A stretch of 64,000 bases of DNA from Deltaproteobacteria bacterium (GTDB taxonomy: Bacteria > Myxococcota_A > UBA9042), in the NCBI GenBank assembly GCA_020632665.1, contig JACKFC010000013.1:62001-126000 (forward strand), given 5' to 3'. Within the stretch, counting starts at the first letter, position 1; each line of letters opens with the position of its first letter. The position numbers and the translations under genes were made by a program. Positions 24,859 to 35,959 of this stretch are shown here, in pieces. A model generated the notes under the pieces. The model did no database searches, was not told the DNA's origin, and saw only the letters and a list, made by a program, of their open reading frames with translations.

Positions 24859-26334
24859 ATGAACGATACCCCCCCACGCACCGTCGACGTCCTCGTCATC
24901 GGCGCCGGAACCGCCGGCCTCAACGCCCGCCGCGCCGCCGAGGTCGCCGGAAAATCGGCGCTCTTGGTCGATCCCGGCCCCTTCGGCACGACCTGCGCGC
25001 GGATCGGCTGCATGCCGAGCAAGTTGCTGATCGCTGCCGCGGAGGCCGCGCACACGGCGCGCCACGCCGAGGGCTTCGGCGTCCGTGTGCCGACGGTGCA
25101 GATCGACGGCGCCGCGGTCTTCGCCCGGGTCCGCAGCGAGCGTGACCGCTTCGCCGGTTTCATCGTCCGCGACGCGCTGGAGCACGAGGCGGAAGGCCGC
25201 TTGTTGCGTGGCCGCGCCCGCTTCGTCGGTCCTGGCGAGGCCGAGGTCACGGCCGACGACGGCAGCGTGACGCCGATTCGATTCACCGCCGCCGTGGTCG
25301 CCACCGGCAGCAGCCCCTTCCTGCCCCCGCCGCTGCGCGGGCTCGCGGCCTACCCCGAGGGCCCACTGCTCGACAACGAGACCATCTTCGAGCTCGACCA
25401 CGTGCCGCAGCGGGCCCTGGTCGTCGGCGCCGGCGTGATCGGTGTCGAGCTCGGCCAGGCGTTGGCGCGCTTGGGCGCGGCGGTGACGGTGGTCGGCATC
25501 GGCGGCGAGATCGTCGGGATCCAGGACGCGGCGGTGCGCGAAGCGGCGGTCGCGATCTTCGCCACCGAGCTCGACCTGCACCTCGACTCGCCGATCGCGT
25601 CGGTCGAGGCGCGGCCGGAGGGCGGCGTCGTCGCCCGCTTCACCGACCGCGACGGGCAGAGCCGGCAGGAGGTTTTCGACGTGGTGCTCGGCGCGGCGGG
25701 GCGGCGGCCGAATCTCGGCGGGTTGGGCCTCGACGCCGCCGGTGTGGCGCTCGACGCGCACGGCCGACCGACGGCGCTCGACCGGCAGACCCTGCAGCTC
25801 GGCGAGACGCCGATCTTCCTCGCCGGCGACGTCAACGAGCTGCACCCGCTGCTCCACGAGGCGGCAGACGATGGCCGAGGCGCGGGGCAGAACGCTGCGC
25901 GCTTCCCCGACGTGGCGGTGATCCCGCGCAGCACGCCGATCGGCGTGGTCTTCTCCGACCCCAACGTCGCCTTCGTCGGGCAGCGGGTGCGCGACCTCGA
26001 CCCCGGCCGGGTCTGCATGGGGGAGGCGAGCTTCGCCAGCCAGGGCAGGGCGCGCGTGATGCGGCAGAACCGCGGCCTGATCCGCCTCTGGGCCGATCGC
26101 GAGAGCGGGGTCTTGCTGGCCGCCGAGGGCGTCGGGCCGCGGCTGGAGCATATGGCGCACCTGCTGGCGTGGGCGGTGCAGCAGCGGATGACGGTCGAGG
26201 TGGCGCTCTCGATGCCCTTCTACCACCCCGTGCTCGAAGAGGGCCTGCGCACCGCGCTGCGCGAGCTGCGGCGGAACCTGCGTCGCGCGCCGCCGCTGGG
26301 TCAGCCGTGCGAGTGCATCACGCCCGGTTGCTGA
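24859..26334 (+). CDS. Dihydrolipoyl dehydrogenase-like pyridine nucleotide-disulfide oxidoreductase
   Basis: A 491-residue flavoenzyme of the dihydrolipoamide dehydrogenase / mercuric reductase family. It shows the FAD-binding GAGTAG near residue 15, the redox-active disulfide TTCARIGCMPSK (Cys46 and Cys51), a second GAGVIGVELG NAD(P)-binding fold near 188, GAAGRRPNLGG and the FAD-contacting FLAGDV near 316. The C-terminal dimer domain keeps the His-Pro...Glu pair (YHPVLEEG) expected at the active site. It carries a short Cys-rich tail (CECITPGC) that typical E3 enzymes lack. No 2-oxoacid dehydrogenase genes lie nearby, so the dithiol substrate is uncertain; a thiol-redox or quinone role is possible. 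The start has GAGGAG seven bases upstream. Confidence 0.85.
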   Translation: MNDTPPRTVDVLVIGAGTAGLNARRAAEVAGKSALLVDPGPFGTTCARIGCMPSKLLIAAAEAAHTARHAEGFGVRVPTVQIDGAAVFARVRSERDRFAGFIVRDALEHEAEGRLLRGRARFVGPGEAEVTADDGSVTPIRFTAAVVATGSSPFLPPPLRGLAAYPEGPLLDNETIFELDHVPQRALVVGAGVIGVELGQALARLGAAVTVVGIGGEIVGIQDAAVREAAVAIFATELDLHLDSPIASVEARPEGGVVARFTDRDGQSRQEVFDVVLGAAGRRPNLGGLGLDAAGVALDAHGRPTALDRQTLQLGETPIFLAGDVNELHPLLHEAADDGRGAGQNAARFPDVAVIPRSTPIGVVFSDPNVAFVGQRVRDLDPGRVCMGEASFASQGRARVMRQNRGLIRLWADRESGVLLAAEGVGPRLEHMAHLLAWAVQQRMTVEVALSMPFYHPVLEEGLRTALRELRRNLRRAPPLGQPCECITPGC

Positions 26335-26361
26335 GTTGGCTCCAGCGCCGCACTGCGGCCT

Positions 26362-27150
26362 TCACCAAGGCCAGAGCAGCTCGCGTCGCCACGTGCTCGG
26401 CGGCAAATCCTCGATGCCGAAATCCGCCGGTCGACGCCCGGTGATCTTCGCCGTGCCGAAGAGGACATCCCAGAGGAAGAGGAAATTGCCGTAGTTGCCG
26501 CGGTAGTGCGTCACGCCGTCATCGGCATGCAGGCCGTGGTGGGCGCTGTGCGTCGAGGGCGTCGAGATCACCCGCTCGAGCAGCCAGATCAACGGCCGCG
26601 TCGGCTTCCAGCGCCGCAAGGGTTCATCCCACGGAACGCTCGCGTGCGCGCCGATGATGACGATCATCTTCGCCGCGCCATAGCCCAGATACGCCGGCCC
26701 GAGACCCCAATAGAAGAGCACGCCGGTCAGCCACAGCCCCGGCATCATCGCGTAATAGATCAGGTTGTTGCGGTAGACGACGCGCACCGAGAGGTAGCGC
26801 GCCGAGTGGTGCGCCCGGTGCAGCGGATAGAGCCAGGAGGTATGCGAGAGCCGGTGCCAGCCGTATTGCGTCAGGTCGTCGGCCAGCAAGAACGCGCCGA
26901 ACATCGCCCAGCCCGGCCACCGCGACCATTGCCCCGCCGTCCCTGGGGCGATGGCGTCGGTGAGCGAATAGGAGAGCCAAAGGACGGTCGGGATGATGAT
27001 CAGCGGGACCACGACGCCACTCGCCACGTCGAGGATGACGTCGCCGCGGTCGCTCTTGTCGCGATGCCAGAAGCGGCCGCTCGAAAGCTCCAGCGCGGCG
27101 AATCCTGCGAACGCCGCGCCAGCGATCAGCTTGGTCTCGATCGGGACCAT
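26362..27150 (-). CDS. Sterol desaturase / fatty acid hydroxylase family membrane protein
   Basis: A 262-residue integral membrane diiron enzyme candidate. The three His clusters of the family are present: HRLSH, HRAHH and HSAHH, placed between four hydrophobic segments. The longer frame upstream of 27150 has no signal or domain character. ATG at 27150 (MVPIETKL) has GAGG seven bases upstream and begins directly before the first membrane helix, so I chose it. Members hydroxylate or desaturate sterols, carotenoids or lipids; the substrate cannot be read from the sequence. It converges with the flavoenzyme gene, only 27 bases apart, and diverges from the amidohydrolase lipoprotein. Confidence 0.85.
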   Translation of the reverse strand: MVPIETKLIAGAAFAGFAALELSSGRFWHRDKSDRGDVILDVASGVVVPLIIIPTVLWLSYSLTDAIAPGTAGQWSRWPGWAMFGAFLLADDLTQYGWHRLSHTSWLYPLHRAHHSARYLSVRVVYRNNLIYYAMMPGLWLTGVLFYWGLGPAYLGYGAAKMIVIIGAHASVPWDEPLRRWKPTRPLIWLLERVISTPSTHSAHHGLHADDGVTHYRGNYGNFLFLWDVLFGTAKITGRRPADFGIEDLPPSTWRRELLWPW

Positions 27151-27304
27151 CGAAACGCCTCGCACGCGGCCGGAGTGGTCGGCCCGGAAGTGTTGTAGCA
27201 ATGGCTCGGTGGCCTGTCGACGCAGTTGCCGCGGCGGCATCGACGCGGCATTGGCCACAGGCGCGCCGATCGACGACGGAGCGCGGTCGCCGCACCGGGC
27301 ACAA

Positions 27305-27344
27305 TCGAAGTGCAAGGCGCCCTACTTCGCCGACCGCACTTCGA
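27305..27344. promoter_or_regulatory. Nine-base perfect inverted repeat in a divergent promoter gap
   Basis: TCGAAGTGC (27305-27313) is the reverse complement of GCACTTCGA (27336-27344), 22 bases apart. It lies between the divergent sterol-desaturase gene and the amidohydrolase gene. It could be two operator half sites or an RNA stem in the leader of the latter. Confidence 0.35.
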
Positions 27345-27407
27345 GAACCTGGAATTTCATTGCACATCGCCGCCGAGAGCGTCAGCGTAGAGACCCCTCG
27401 GAGGCAC

Positions 27408-29075
27408 ATGAAGCTTCAACCCGACCCCCGCCGGGCCCCGCCAGCGACGACCACCTTCGCCCTCGTTCCGCTCATCGCGGCGCTCGCGCTGCTCGGTGGC
27501 TGCGGTAGCGACGCGCGCCCGACCAAGACCGACACGGCGGACGCCGACGTCGTCGACGGCACCGACGTTGGCGCAGGCGTCGATGGCAGCGACAGCGTCG
27601 ACGCCACGGCCTTCGACGCCGGTCCGCCTTCCGAGCGCGGCACCTACGCCACGCCACTCCCGAAGATCGTCAAGACCGGCACCGGCAACCTGCTGCTGCG
27701 CGGCGTGGTCCTGGCACCCGACGGCGTCCTCGATCCGGGCGAAGTGCTGGTCGTGGGCAATCAGATCGCCTGCGTCGCCGTCGACTGCAGCGACGCCAGC
27801 GGCGCCGACACCGCGACGGTGGTCGAGACCCACGCCACCATCTCGCCGGGTCTCGTCGATTGCCACAACCACATGTCCTACAACTTCCTCGGCGAGTGGG
27901 TGCCGGACCCACCGCAATTCTTCAACAACCGCTACGAGTGGGCAGACGATCCCGGTTACGAGGCCCATATCGAGCCCTACGCCGCGAACCGCAGCAAGAG
28001 CACGCATTTCTGCCCGGCGAGCAAGTGGGCCGAGCTGCGCTCGCTGATCCATGGCACGACCACCATGCAGGGCCAGCCATCGGCCGCCAGCTCCTGCATC
28101 GACGGCTGGGTGCGCAACGCCAACCGCTACCACGGCCTGGGCTACGACCATATGCGCGGCACCATCAGCTCGCCGCGGGAATTCACCGACGCGCAAGCCG
28201 CGAATATGGTGGAGAGCTTCGAGGACCCGATCGAGCCGACGACGCGCTACCACGTCCATATGTGCGAGGGCGTGAGCGGCAACAATATCGAGGAGGAATT
28301 CGACTCTTTCGCCGGCCGCGACCCGCGCAAGAACCGCCACAACGGCACCTCGCTCTTGGCCTGGGGCACGGCGATGCTGATCCATGGCGTGGCGCTGACC
28401 GCCGCGCAGCTCGACGAGGCTCTCGACGAGAACGCCGTGCTGGTGTGGTCACCGTCGAGCAATTTCGCGCTCTACGGCCCCGGCAAGACGGCGCCCATCG
28501 CCGACATCCTGGCGCGCGGCATCCTCACCGGCATCGGCCCGGATTGGACCGTGTCGGGGGCCGACGAGATGCTGACCGAGCTGCGCGTCTGCCTCGATTA
28601 CGGCAAGACCGAGCAGATCGCCGCATTGACGACGAAGAAGCTCTGGCAGATGGCGACCGAGGACGGCGCCGCGGTGCTCGGGCTCAACGGCCCGATCGGC
28701 CAGCTCGTGGTCGGTGCCCGCGCCGATATCGCGGTCTTCGGCCGTAGCGCAGCCGACCCCTACCTCACGGTGATCGACGCGCAGGCCCGCGACGTCCGCT
28801 TGGTGCTGATCGACGGCAAGGTCTACTACGGCGACAGCGCGCTGCAGAGCCTCGGCCGCAACGCGCATTGCGAACCGCTCGACGCGTGCGGCGCGAGCAA
28901 GTTCATCTGCGTCTCCGACGGCCCCGGCGCCTCCGGCCGCGACGGCGAGACGATGGTGGAGATCCACGACCAGCTCTTCGACCTCTTGGAAGGCACCGGC
29001 ACCGAGCCCTACGTCGAGAAATACGGCCGCGGATCGGAGCTGCTCGGCCTGGTGGGCTGCGACGCCGGGAAGTGA
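27408..29075 (+). CDS. Amidohydrolase-family lipoprotein
   Basis: The start at 27408 (GGAGG three bases upstream) gives a lipoprotein signal with ALLGGC (Cys32), an Asp/Ala linker to about residue 80 and then a metal-dependent amidohydrolase of the imidazolonepropionase / chlorohydrolase type. Metal ligands are recognisable: HNH in LVDCHNHM (near 150), His in YHVHMCEG, His in LIHGVAL and Asp in GIGPDWTVSG. The C-terminal GQLVVGARADIAVFG is the usual beta-sandwich end of these enzymes. Unusual points are export by a lipobox and an insertion after HNHMSYNF rich in aromatic residues. The substrate is unknown. The 555-residue length is longer than the common 400-450 because of the linker and a C-terminal extension of about 80 residues. 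Confidence 0.85.
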   Translation: MKLQPDPRRAPPATTTFALVPLIAALALLGGCGSDARPTKTDTADADVVDGTDVGAGVDGSDSVDATAFDAGPPSERGTYATPLPKIVKTGTGNLLLRGVVLAPDGVLDPGEVLVVGNQIACVAVDCSDASGADTATVVETHATISPGLVDCHNHMSYNFLGEWVPDPPQFFNNRYEWADDPGYEAHIEPYAANRSKSTHFCPASKWAELRSLIHGTTTMQGQPSAASSCIDGWVRNANRYHGLGYDHMRGTISSPREFTDAQAANMVESFEDPIEPTTRYHVHMCEGVSGNNIEEEFDSFAGRDPRKNRHNGTSLLAWGTAMLIHGVALTAAQLDEALDENAVLVWSPSSNFALYGPGKTAPIADILARGILTGIGPDWTVSGADEMLTELRVCLDYGKTEQIAALTTKKLWQMATEDGAAVLGLNGPIGQLVVGARADIAVFGRSAADPYLTVIDAQARDVRLVLIDGKVYYGDSALQSLGRNAHCEPLDACGASKFICVSDGPGASGRDGETMVEIHDQLFDLLEGTGTEPYVEKYGRGSELLGLVGCDAGK

Positions 29076-29112
29076 CACCGGGAATCGACGCCGGGCGCTG
29101 ACGCCGGCGGCT
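29061..29112. repeat. Four tandem copies of a 13-bp unit across two convergent stop codons
   Basis: Units begin at 29061, 29074, 29087 and 29100, each reading GAC(G/A)CCGG(G/C) plus four variable bases. The array spans the end of the amidohydrolase gene (stop 29073-29075), the gap and the stop of the opposing hydrolase gene. Period and register are exact by eye. Confidence 0.7.
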
Positions 29113-30205
29113 ACCACCGCTCCAACGCGTGCATCTCGCCACGCTCGGCGACCACCCGCGTCGTCGTCCCCTGACCCAAGAGCGCCAAGCCCGCGCCGGC
29201 ACGTGGCACATGGACCCGCTGCCGGCTCGGTGCGTCGCCGAGCGCCTCGTTCCGCGCCGCGAGCGCGAGGACCAACTCCTCCGGCCCGGCGTCGACGCGC
29301 TCGTCCGAGAGGTCGAAGGTCCCCCAATGCATCGCGACGAAATGACGCGCGCCGAGGTCGGCGAACGCCGCCACGCTGCCTTGCGGATCCATATGCTGTG
29401 CCGCCATGAACCAGCGCGGCGCCCACGCCCCGACCGGCAAGATCGCGGCGTCGATCGTCGGGAATCGCCGCCCGATCGCCGCGAATCCGCCGAAAAAGCC
29501 GGTATCACCGCTGTGGTAGACGCGATGCGCCGCGGTGATCACGTAGCCGCCCCAGAGCGCGCGGTTCTCGTCGGCGACCCCACGGCGATGCCAATGCTGC
29601 GCCGGCACCAGCGCCACCTCGACCGGGCCGACGTGGGCCTGCTCCCACCACGAGAGCTCGCGCACGTTGCGGGCCACGCGCGGCAGCATCGCGCCGAGGC
29701 CGGCCGGCACGACGAACTGCAGCTCGGGGCCGAAGCGCCGGAGCAATGCCTTCACCGAGGCGCCGTCGTAGTGGTCGTGGTGGCCGTGGGTCAGCAGCAC
29801 CGCGTCGGGCCGCGGTAGGCGATCGATCCCGATTGGCGCCGACGCGACCCGACCGACCAGGCCACCCGCGCGACCGAGGACCGGGTCGACGAGCAGCCGC
29901 ACGCCCATGCTCTCGAGCTGGAACGACGCGTGACCGAGCCAGGTGATGCGGGTGGCGACGGCGTCCGCGCTGCCGGCGTCGGGCAGGGCGGCGAGGCTGG
30001 CCAGCGGATCCAGCAGCGGCGAGAGGTCGCGGCGCGCCGCCGGCTTGCGGCGTGGTCGCTCGCGCTGCCAACGGAGCAGCTCGGCGAAGCGCGCGATCGG
30101 CGGGTGCGGCCACGGGTTGCCGAAGCGTCGCCCGCGGCGGCTCGGCGGCGAGAAGAACGGCGCCAACGGATCGGCGGCGGCATCGGCCTCAGCGTCGTAT
30201 TGCAT
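29111..30205 (-). CDS. MBL-fold metal-dependent hydrolase (NAPE-PLD / UlaG-like)
   Basis: A 364-residue cytoplasmic metallo-beta-lactamase-fold hydrolase. The core motif is THGHHDHYD (HxHxDH, about residues 139-147), followed by a metal-ligand His in PAQHWHRRG, Asp in YHSGDTGF and a final His in FVAMHWGTF. The N-terminal 90 residues (FGNPWPHPP, TRITWLGHASF) resemble N-acyl-phosphatidylethanolamine phospholipase D-type proteins and YtnP/UlaG relatives. A lipid or lactone substrate is possible but cannot be read. The start at 30205 has GAGG three bases upstream. It diverges from the Ser/Thr kinase gene. Confidence 0.85.
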   Translation of the reverse strand: MQYDAEADAAADPLAPFFSPPSRRGRRFGNPWPHPPIARFAELLRWQRERPRRKPAARRDLSPLLDPLASLAALPDAGSADAVATRITWLGHASFQLESMGVRLLVDPVLGRAGGLVGRVASAPIGIDRLPRPDAVLLTHGHHDHYDGASVKALLRRFGPELQFVVPAGLGAMLPRVARNVRELSWWEQAHVGPVEVALVPAQHWHRRGVADENRALWGGYVITAAHRVYHSGDTGFFGGFAAIGRRFPTIDAAILPVGAWAPRWFMAAQHMDPQGSVAAFADLGARHFVAMHWGTFDLSDERVDAGPEELVLALAARNEALGDAPSRQRVHVPRAGAGLALLGQGTTTRVVAERGEMHALERW

Positions 30206-30283
30206 CGTCCTCGCTCCGGCCGCACCGCCACGCCGCGCGACGGTGCGGCATCGGTACCCGCGCTGGCAAGGGACCGCGCGATT

Positions 30284-30312
30284 TTGACGCTCGCCCTGCG
30301 CATCGGCAGACT
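30284..30312 (+). promoter_or_regulatory. Candidate promoter upstream of the Ser/Thr kinase
   Basis: TTGACG (30284-30289) and CAGACT (30307-30312) are separated by 17 bases, 52 bases before the start at 30364. The -35 is good and the -10 weak. Confidence 0.3.
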
Positions 30313-30363
30313 CGACCAGCCGTCGACCTCCGCTCGCGGCGCAGGAGCAACGTCCCCATTCCC

Positions 30364-32178
30364 ATGCGCATCTGCCCGCTCTGCAGCTTCCAAATCGACG
30401 CCTCGCATTGTCCCAAAGACGGCACTGCGACGGTGCGTTTGGTCACGCCGCGGGTCACCGCGACGCCGCAGATCGGCGATGTCGTCGACGGCCGCTACCG
30501 AATCGACGCGATCATCGGCCGCGGCGGCTTCGGCGCCGTCTACCGCGTGGTGCACACCGGCACCGGCCAGCCCTGCGCGCTGAAGATCCTCCACCTCCGC
30601 GACGAGGACGAACACGACGACACCGCCGTCCGCCGCTTCTTCGCCGAGGCGCGCGTCACCGCCGGCCTGCGCCACATCCACACCGTCCGCGTCTTCGACT
30701 TCGGTGAAGACGCCCGCGGCTGGACCTACCTCGCGATGGAGCTGCTCGAAGGCTGCACGCTGGGCCACCTCGTCGCCGCCCGCCGCCGCCGCGGCCACGG
30801 TCTCGAAGAATACGAAGCCGTCCACGTCGCCGACGCCGTCCTCCGCTCGCTCGCCGAGGCGCACGAAGTCGGCTTGGTCCACCGCGACCTCAAGCCGCAC
30901 AATATCTACCTGCACCGGGTCGGCCACGACGAGCCGGTGGTCAAGGTGCTCGACTTCGGCATCGCCAAATCCGGCGAATTCTCGCTGACCCAGACCAACC
31001 AGGCGATCGGCACCCCCTCGTATATGAGCCCCGAGCAATGCCTCTCCGAGGAGATCGACGGCCGCTCGGACCTCTATTCGCTCGGCTGCATGCTCTTCCA
31101 GATGATCACCGGCCGACCGCCGTTCCAAGCCTCCACGGCCGCCGGCGTCGTGCTCAAGCAGGTCAGCGATCCGGCTCCCAAGCTGCGCGACCACCACGAC
31201 GGTGAGCTCAGCGACGCCTTCGTCGCCGTGGTCGAGCGCGCGCTGAAGAAGAAGGCGTCCGAGCGCTTCGCCGACGCCGCCGCCATGCGCGAGGCGCTGC
31301 GTGAATGTCGCCGCTTCGGTCCCGGCGGCGAGAGCACCGTCTCGATCGACGCGGCGATCGCCGAGCGCGACGGCGTCGAGCTGCCCGGCGGGCTCGAACA
31401 AGACGAGACGCTCGGCGTCGAGGCCGCCGCCGCCAGCGGATTCACCCCCGAGGATGTCGGCCCCGCCGAGGTCCGCGTCACCGCGCCGCACGCTCCGCGG
31501 GCGACCGGTCCGGCGGTGCCGCAGGGCCTGCGTGAGGGCGGGCCACAACCGACCCGGCTGGCCAAGCCGGCTTCGGCGCCGCAACTGGATCAGCCCGCCG
31601 AGAGCGCCGTTGCTGGCGTCGCCCTTGCTGACGATCCCGTCTTCACCTCTGCGCCGACGCCATCCGAGCACGAGATCTCCGACCTTGCTCCGTTGCCGCG
31701 TCGCAAGCGGACCGCGCCCGTCTTGTTGGTCGCGCTCGGCAGCGCGATGGCGATCGGCGTCTTCGCGTGGATCAGCAGGCCAAGCGAAGAGTTGGCGCGG
31801 CGGCCGGAACGAACGGCAGGCGTGGCGGTGAGCGTCAGTGGTGCTGAGCGTGACGTTGCGGCGACCGCAGATGCAGCGGCGGCGGCAGTAGCAGAGGCGG
31901 CGCCAGGTGCAGATGCAGGGGCAGCGGCAGAGGCAGCACCAGCACCAGCGCCAGCGCCAGCGCCAGCGGCAGCGCCAGCGGCAGCGCCAGCGGCAGATGC
32001 AGCCGCTGTTGCGGCGCCGGATGTGGCGCCGGCTCCGGCCGTCGATCTGGAACGTGCCGCGTTGGTGAAGAGACCATCACCTCGGCCGCGCAAGGTCGCG
32101 CGCAAGCCCAAGCCCAAGGCTGCAGCGCCGGCGCCTCCTCGGCCGACGCCGGAACCCATCGTCGAGGACCGCCTATGA
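30364..32178 (+). CDS. Membrane-anchored Ser/Thr protein kinase with N-terminal Cys motif
   Basis: A 604-residue Hanks-type kinase. CPLC plus CPKDG (Cys4, 7 and 16) form a partial zinc-ribbon head common in Myxococcota kinases. The kinase domain (about 45-320) is complete: GRGGFGAVY P-loop (52-60), catalytic Lys74, HRDLKPHN (173-180), DFGIAKSG (197-204) and TPSYMSPEQ (217-225). One transmembrane helix follows at about 450-470, then an Ala/Pro repeat and a basic Lys/Arg/Pro tail on the periplasmic side. ATG at 30364 starts directly on the Cys motif; the ribosome-binding site is weak (AGGAG 16 bases away). The stop overlaps the next gene (ATGA). It likely senses an envelope signal and phosphorylates cytoplasmic targets. 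Confidence 0.9.
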   Translation: MRICPLCSFQIDASHCPKDGTATVRLVTPRVTATPQIGDVVDGRYRIDAIIGRGGFGAVYRVVHTGTGQPCALKILHLRDEDEHDDTAVRRFFAEARVTAGLRHIHTVRVFDFGEDARGWTYLAMELLEGCTLGHLVAARRRRGHGLEEYEAVHVADAVLRSLAEAHEVGLVHRDLKPHNIYLHRVGHDEPVVKVLDFGIAKSGEFSLTQTNQAIGTPSYMSPEQCLSEEIDGRSDLYSLGCMLFQMITGRPPFQASTAAGVVLKQVSDPAPKLRDHHDGELSDAFVAVVERALKKKASERFADAAAMREALRECRRFGPGGESTVSIDAAIAERDGVELPGGLEQDETLGVEAAAASGFTPEDVGPAEVRVTAPHAPRATGPAVPQGLREGGPQPTRLAKPASAPQLDQPAESAVAGVALADDPVFTSAPTPSEHEISDLAPLPRRKRTAPVLLVALGSAMAIGVFAWISRPSEELARRPERTAGVAVSVSGAERDVAATADAAAAAVAEAAPGADAGAAAEAAPAPAPAPAPAAAPAAAPAADAAAVAAPDVAPAPAVDLERAALVKRPSPRPRKVARKPKPKAAAPAPPRPTPEPIVEDRL

Positions 32179-33052
32179 CCCAGGCACTCCACCGCCCGCC
32201 TCGACTTGCCGCGACGCTGCGGGCCCTCGCGTTGCTCGTCTTCGTCGCGTCGCTGCTCCCGGTCGCCGCGGTCGCCGGCAGCGCGGCGCGGAAGAAGGCC
32301 GACGCCATCACGCAAGAGGGCAAGCGCCGATTCCGCGGCGGCGAAGTGGCCATCGCCAAGCAGCTCTTCGTCAAGGCCGCCGAGCTCGATCCGCGCCCCG
32401 ACCGGACCTACAATATCGCCCGCTGCGACGAGGCCTTGGGCCAGCTCGATGACGCCATCCGCGGCTACGATGCCTACCTCGCGGTCAGCAAGGACGTCGC
32501 CGGCCGCGCCGAGGCGCAGGTCCGCCGCGACAACCTGCAGCGCAAGCTCGAACAGCAGCGCAAGGAGAAGGCCGAAGCCGAAGCGAAGCGCCGCGCCGCC
32601 GAGCTCGCCGCGAAGGAAAAGGCCGAGGCCGAGCGCCGCGCCGCCGAACAGGCCGAGGCCGAGCGCCGCACCGCCGAGCAATCCCGCGCCCGCGCCGCTG
32701 CCGCCGCGAACGCCGCCGCAGCCGAGCGCCGCCGCACCGGGATGTGGACCATGACCGGCGGCGGCGCCACCGCGCTGGTCGGGATCGGCTTGCTGGTCAG
32801 CGGTGTCGCGCTCGACGCCAGCTTGCAGAGCGACGTCGATCAGCGCGGCGATGGCGGCCTCGTCACCGGCGTCACCGAGGCCGACGCCTTCGCCCGCCGC
32901 GACCGCAATACGGCGCTGCGCAGCGCCGGCGTCGTCTCCTCTGTGATCGGCGCATTGGCGGCAGGCGCCGGATTTTACCTATGGTGGGAGGGCGCGCCGC
33001 CCGCGCAGGTGGCCCTCACCCCGGCAGGCGTGGCCCTGGGAGGTCGGTTCTG

Positions 33053-33053
<1 letters not shown>
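32175..33053 (+). CDS. TPR-like protein with long coiled coil and membrane helices
   Basis: A 292-residue exported protein. Residues about 15-36 are a signal peptide (ALALLVFVASLLPVAAVAG). A TPR-like helical pair follows (about 50-110, with RTYNIARCDEALGQLDDAI), then a Glu/Ala/Lys/Arg coiled coil (about 115-190). Two hydrophobic segments come last (TGGGATALVGIGLLVSGVA and SSVIGALAAGAGFYLWW). Myxococcota often place such TPR proteins directly after Ser/Thr kinases; the overlap on both sides (ATGA at 32175, TGATG at 33051) supports one operon. It is probably a scaffold or sensor partner of the kinase. Confidence 0.8.
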
Positions 33054-35089
<2,036 letters not shown>

Positions 35090-35291
35090 GCCGATTCGGA
35101 GACCGTCTGGGCCACCACGAGACCCGGGTGACGCTCGCCTTCGACGGCCCGCCGCTCGCCGACGTGGTGCGTGTGCGCATCGACGCATTCAGCGAAGACG
35201 GCGTGCAGCACGACGTCATGCGCCGGGTCCGCGGCGGCCGGCGGCTCCGCACCGAGGCCCTCGGCAAGGAAGGCAGCGATGTCGCCCCGCG

Positions 35292-35939
35292 CTACCGCCC
35301 GACCAACGCCCGCACCTTGCCGTAGTCCGGCACCCGCACCGAGCCCAGCCGCACGCAGCGCAGCTTGCCCGCCGGGTCGACCAGCGCGTGCACCGGCAGC
35401 ACGGCGTCGCGCGGCAGGCCGAAGCCTTCGAGCCAATCGCCGAGCTTGTCCGCCGTGGTCAGGAAGGCCCCGCCCGGCAGGCCCTTCGCCACCGCGGCGT
35501 CGAGCGCCTCGCGGTCCTCGTCGACCGACCAGAGCTCGAGCGAGAAGTCGGTGCCGTCCTTGACCAGCGCGTCGCGCCAGCGGCCGAGCATCGGCATCTC
35601 CTCGACGCAGGGCTTGCACCAGGTGGCCCAGAAGTTGATCCAGCGGTAGCCGCCGGTGCCGGCGTTGGCGCCGGCGAGCGGCTCACCGCCCGGGCCCTTG
35701 CCGAAGTCGAGCGTGCCCGCGCCCTCACCCGGCCAATGCTTGTCGCAGAAGCCGGCGAGCAGGGCGGGATCGATGGCGGCGGCCTTGGCAGGTCCGGCGG
35801 CGCTGTTCTCGGCGACGGCGGCGACGCGACCGGTCTGCGCCTCAGCCGTCGGGGCCGGATTTCCGGGCTTTCCGCAGCCCGCGGCGACCAGGACGCCGGC
35901 CGCCAGACAGCCGAAGCGGAGGAGCGAGAGGCAGGGCAT
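35292..35939 (-). CDS. TlpA-like thioredoxin-fold lipoprotein
   Basis: A 215-residue periplasmic thiol-disulfide protein. The signal ends in LVAAGC (Cys22); the thioredoxin active site is WCKPC (Cys107 and Cys110) in NFWATWCKPCVEEMP, typical of TlpA/ResA reductases. The start at 35939 has GGAG six bases upstream; an ATG at 35957 has none. It is the last gene of a five-gene minus-strand operon that also holds a VKOR-thioredoxin fusion, so this protein probably handles reduction or isomerisation of disulfides. The 202 bases on its far side (35090-35291, convergent with the MopE/FGE lipoprotein) show no convincing gene or terminator. Confidence 0.85.
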   Translation of the reverse strand: MPCLSLLRFGCLAAGVLVAAGCGKPGNPAPTAEAQTGRVAAVAENSAAGPAKAAAIDPALLAGFCDKHWPGEGAGTLDFGKGPGGEPLAGANAGTGGYRWINFWATWCKPCVEEMPMLGRWRDALVKDGTDFSLELWSVDEDREALDAAVAKGLPGGAFLTTADKLGDWLEGFGLPRDAVLPVHALVDPAGKLRCVRLGSVRVPDYGKVRALVGR

Positions 35940-35959
35940 GGTGAGCTCCGATCGCATTG

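Noticed and set aside
27408..29075. Codon-context habit of NAT before codons starting AT (GATATC, AATATG)
   Set aside because: Noticed in several genes, but AAC-ATC and GAC-ATC also occur; without counts the bias cannot be claimed.
35090..35291. Possible small gene between convergent ends
   Set aside because: Both strands are open, but there is no start with a ribosome-binding site and no recognisable motif; 202 bases in this GC range are open by chance.
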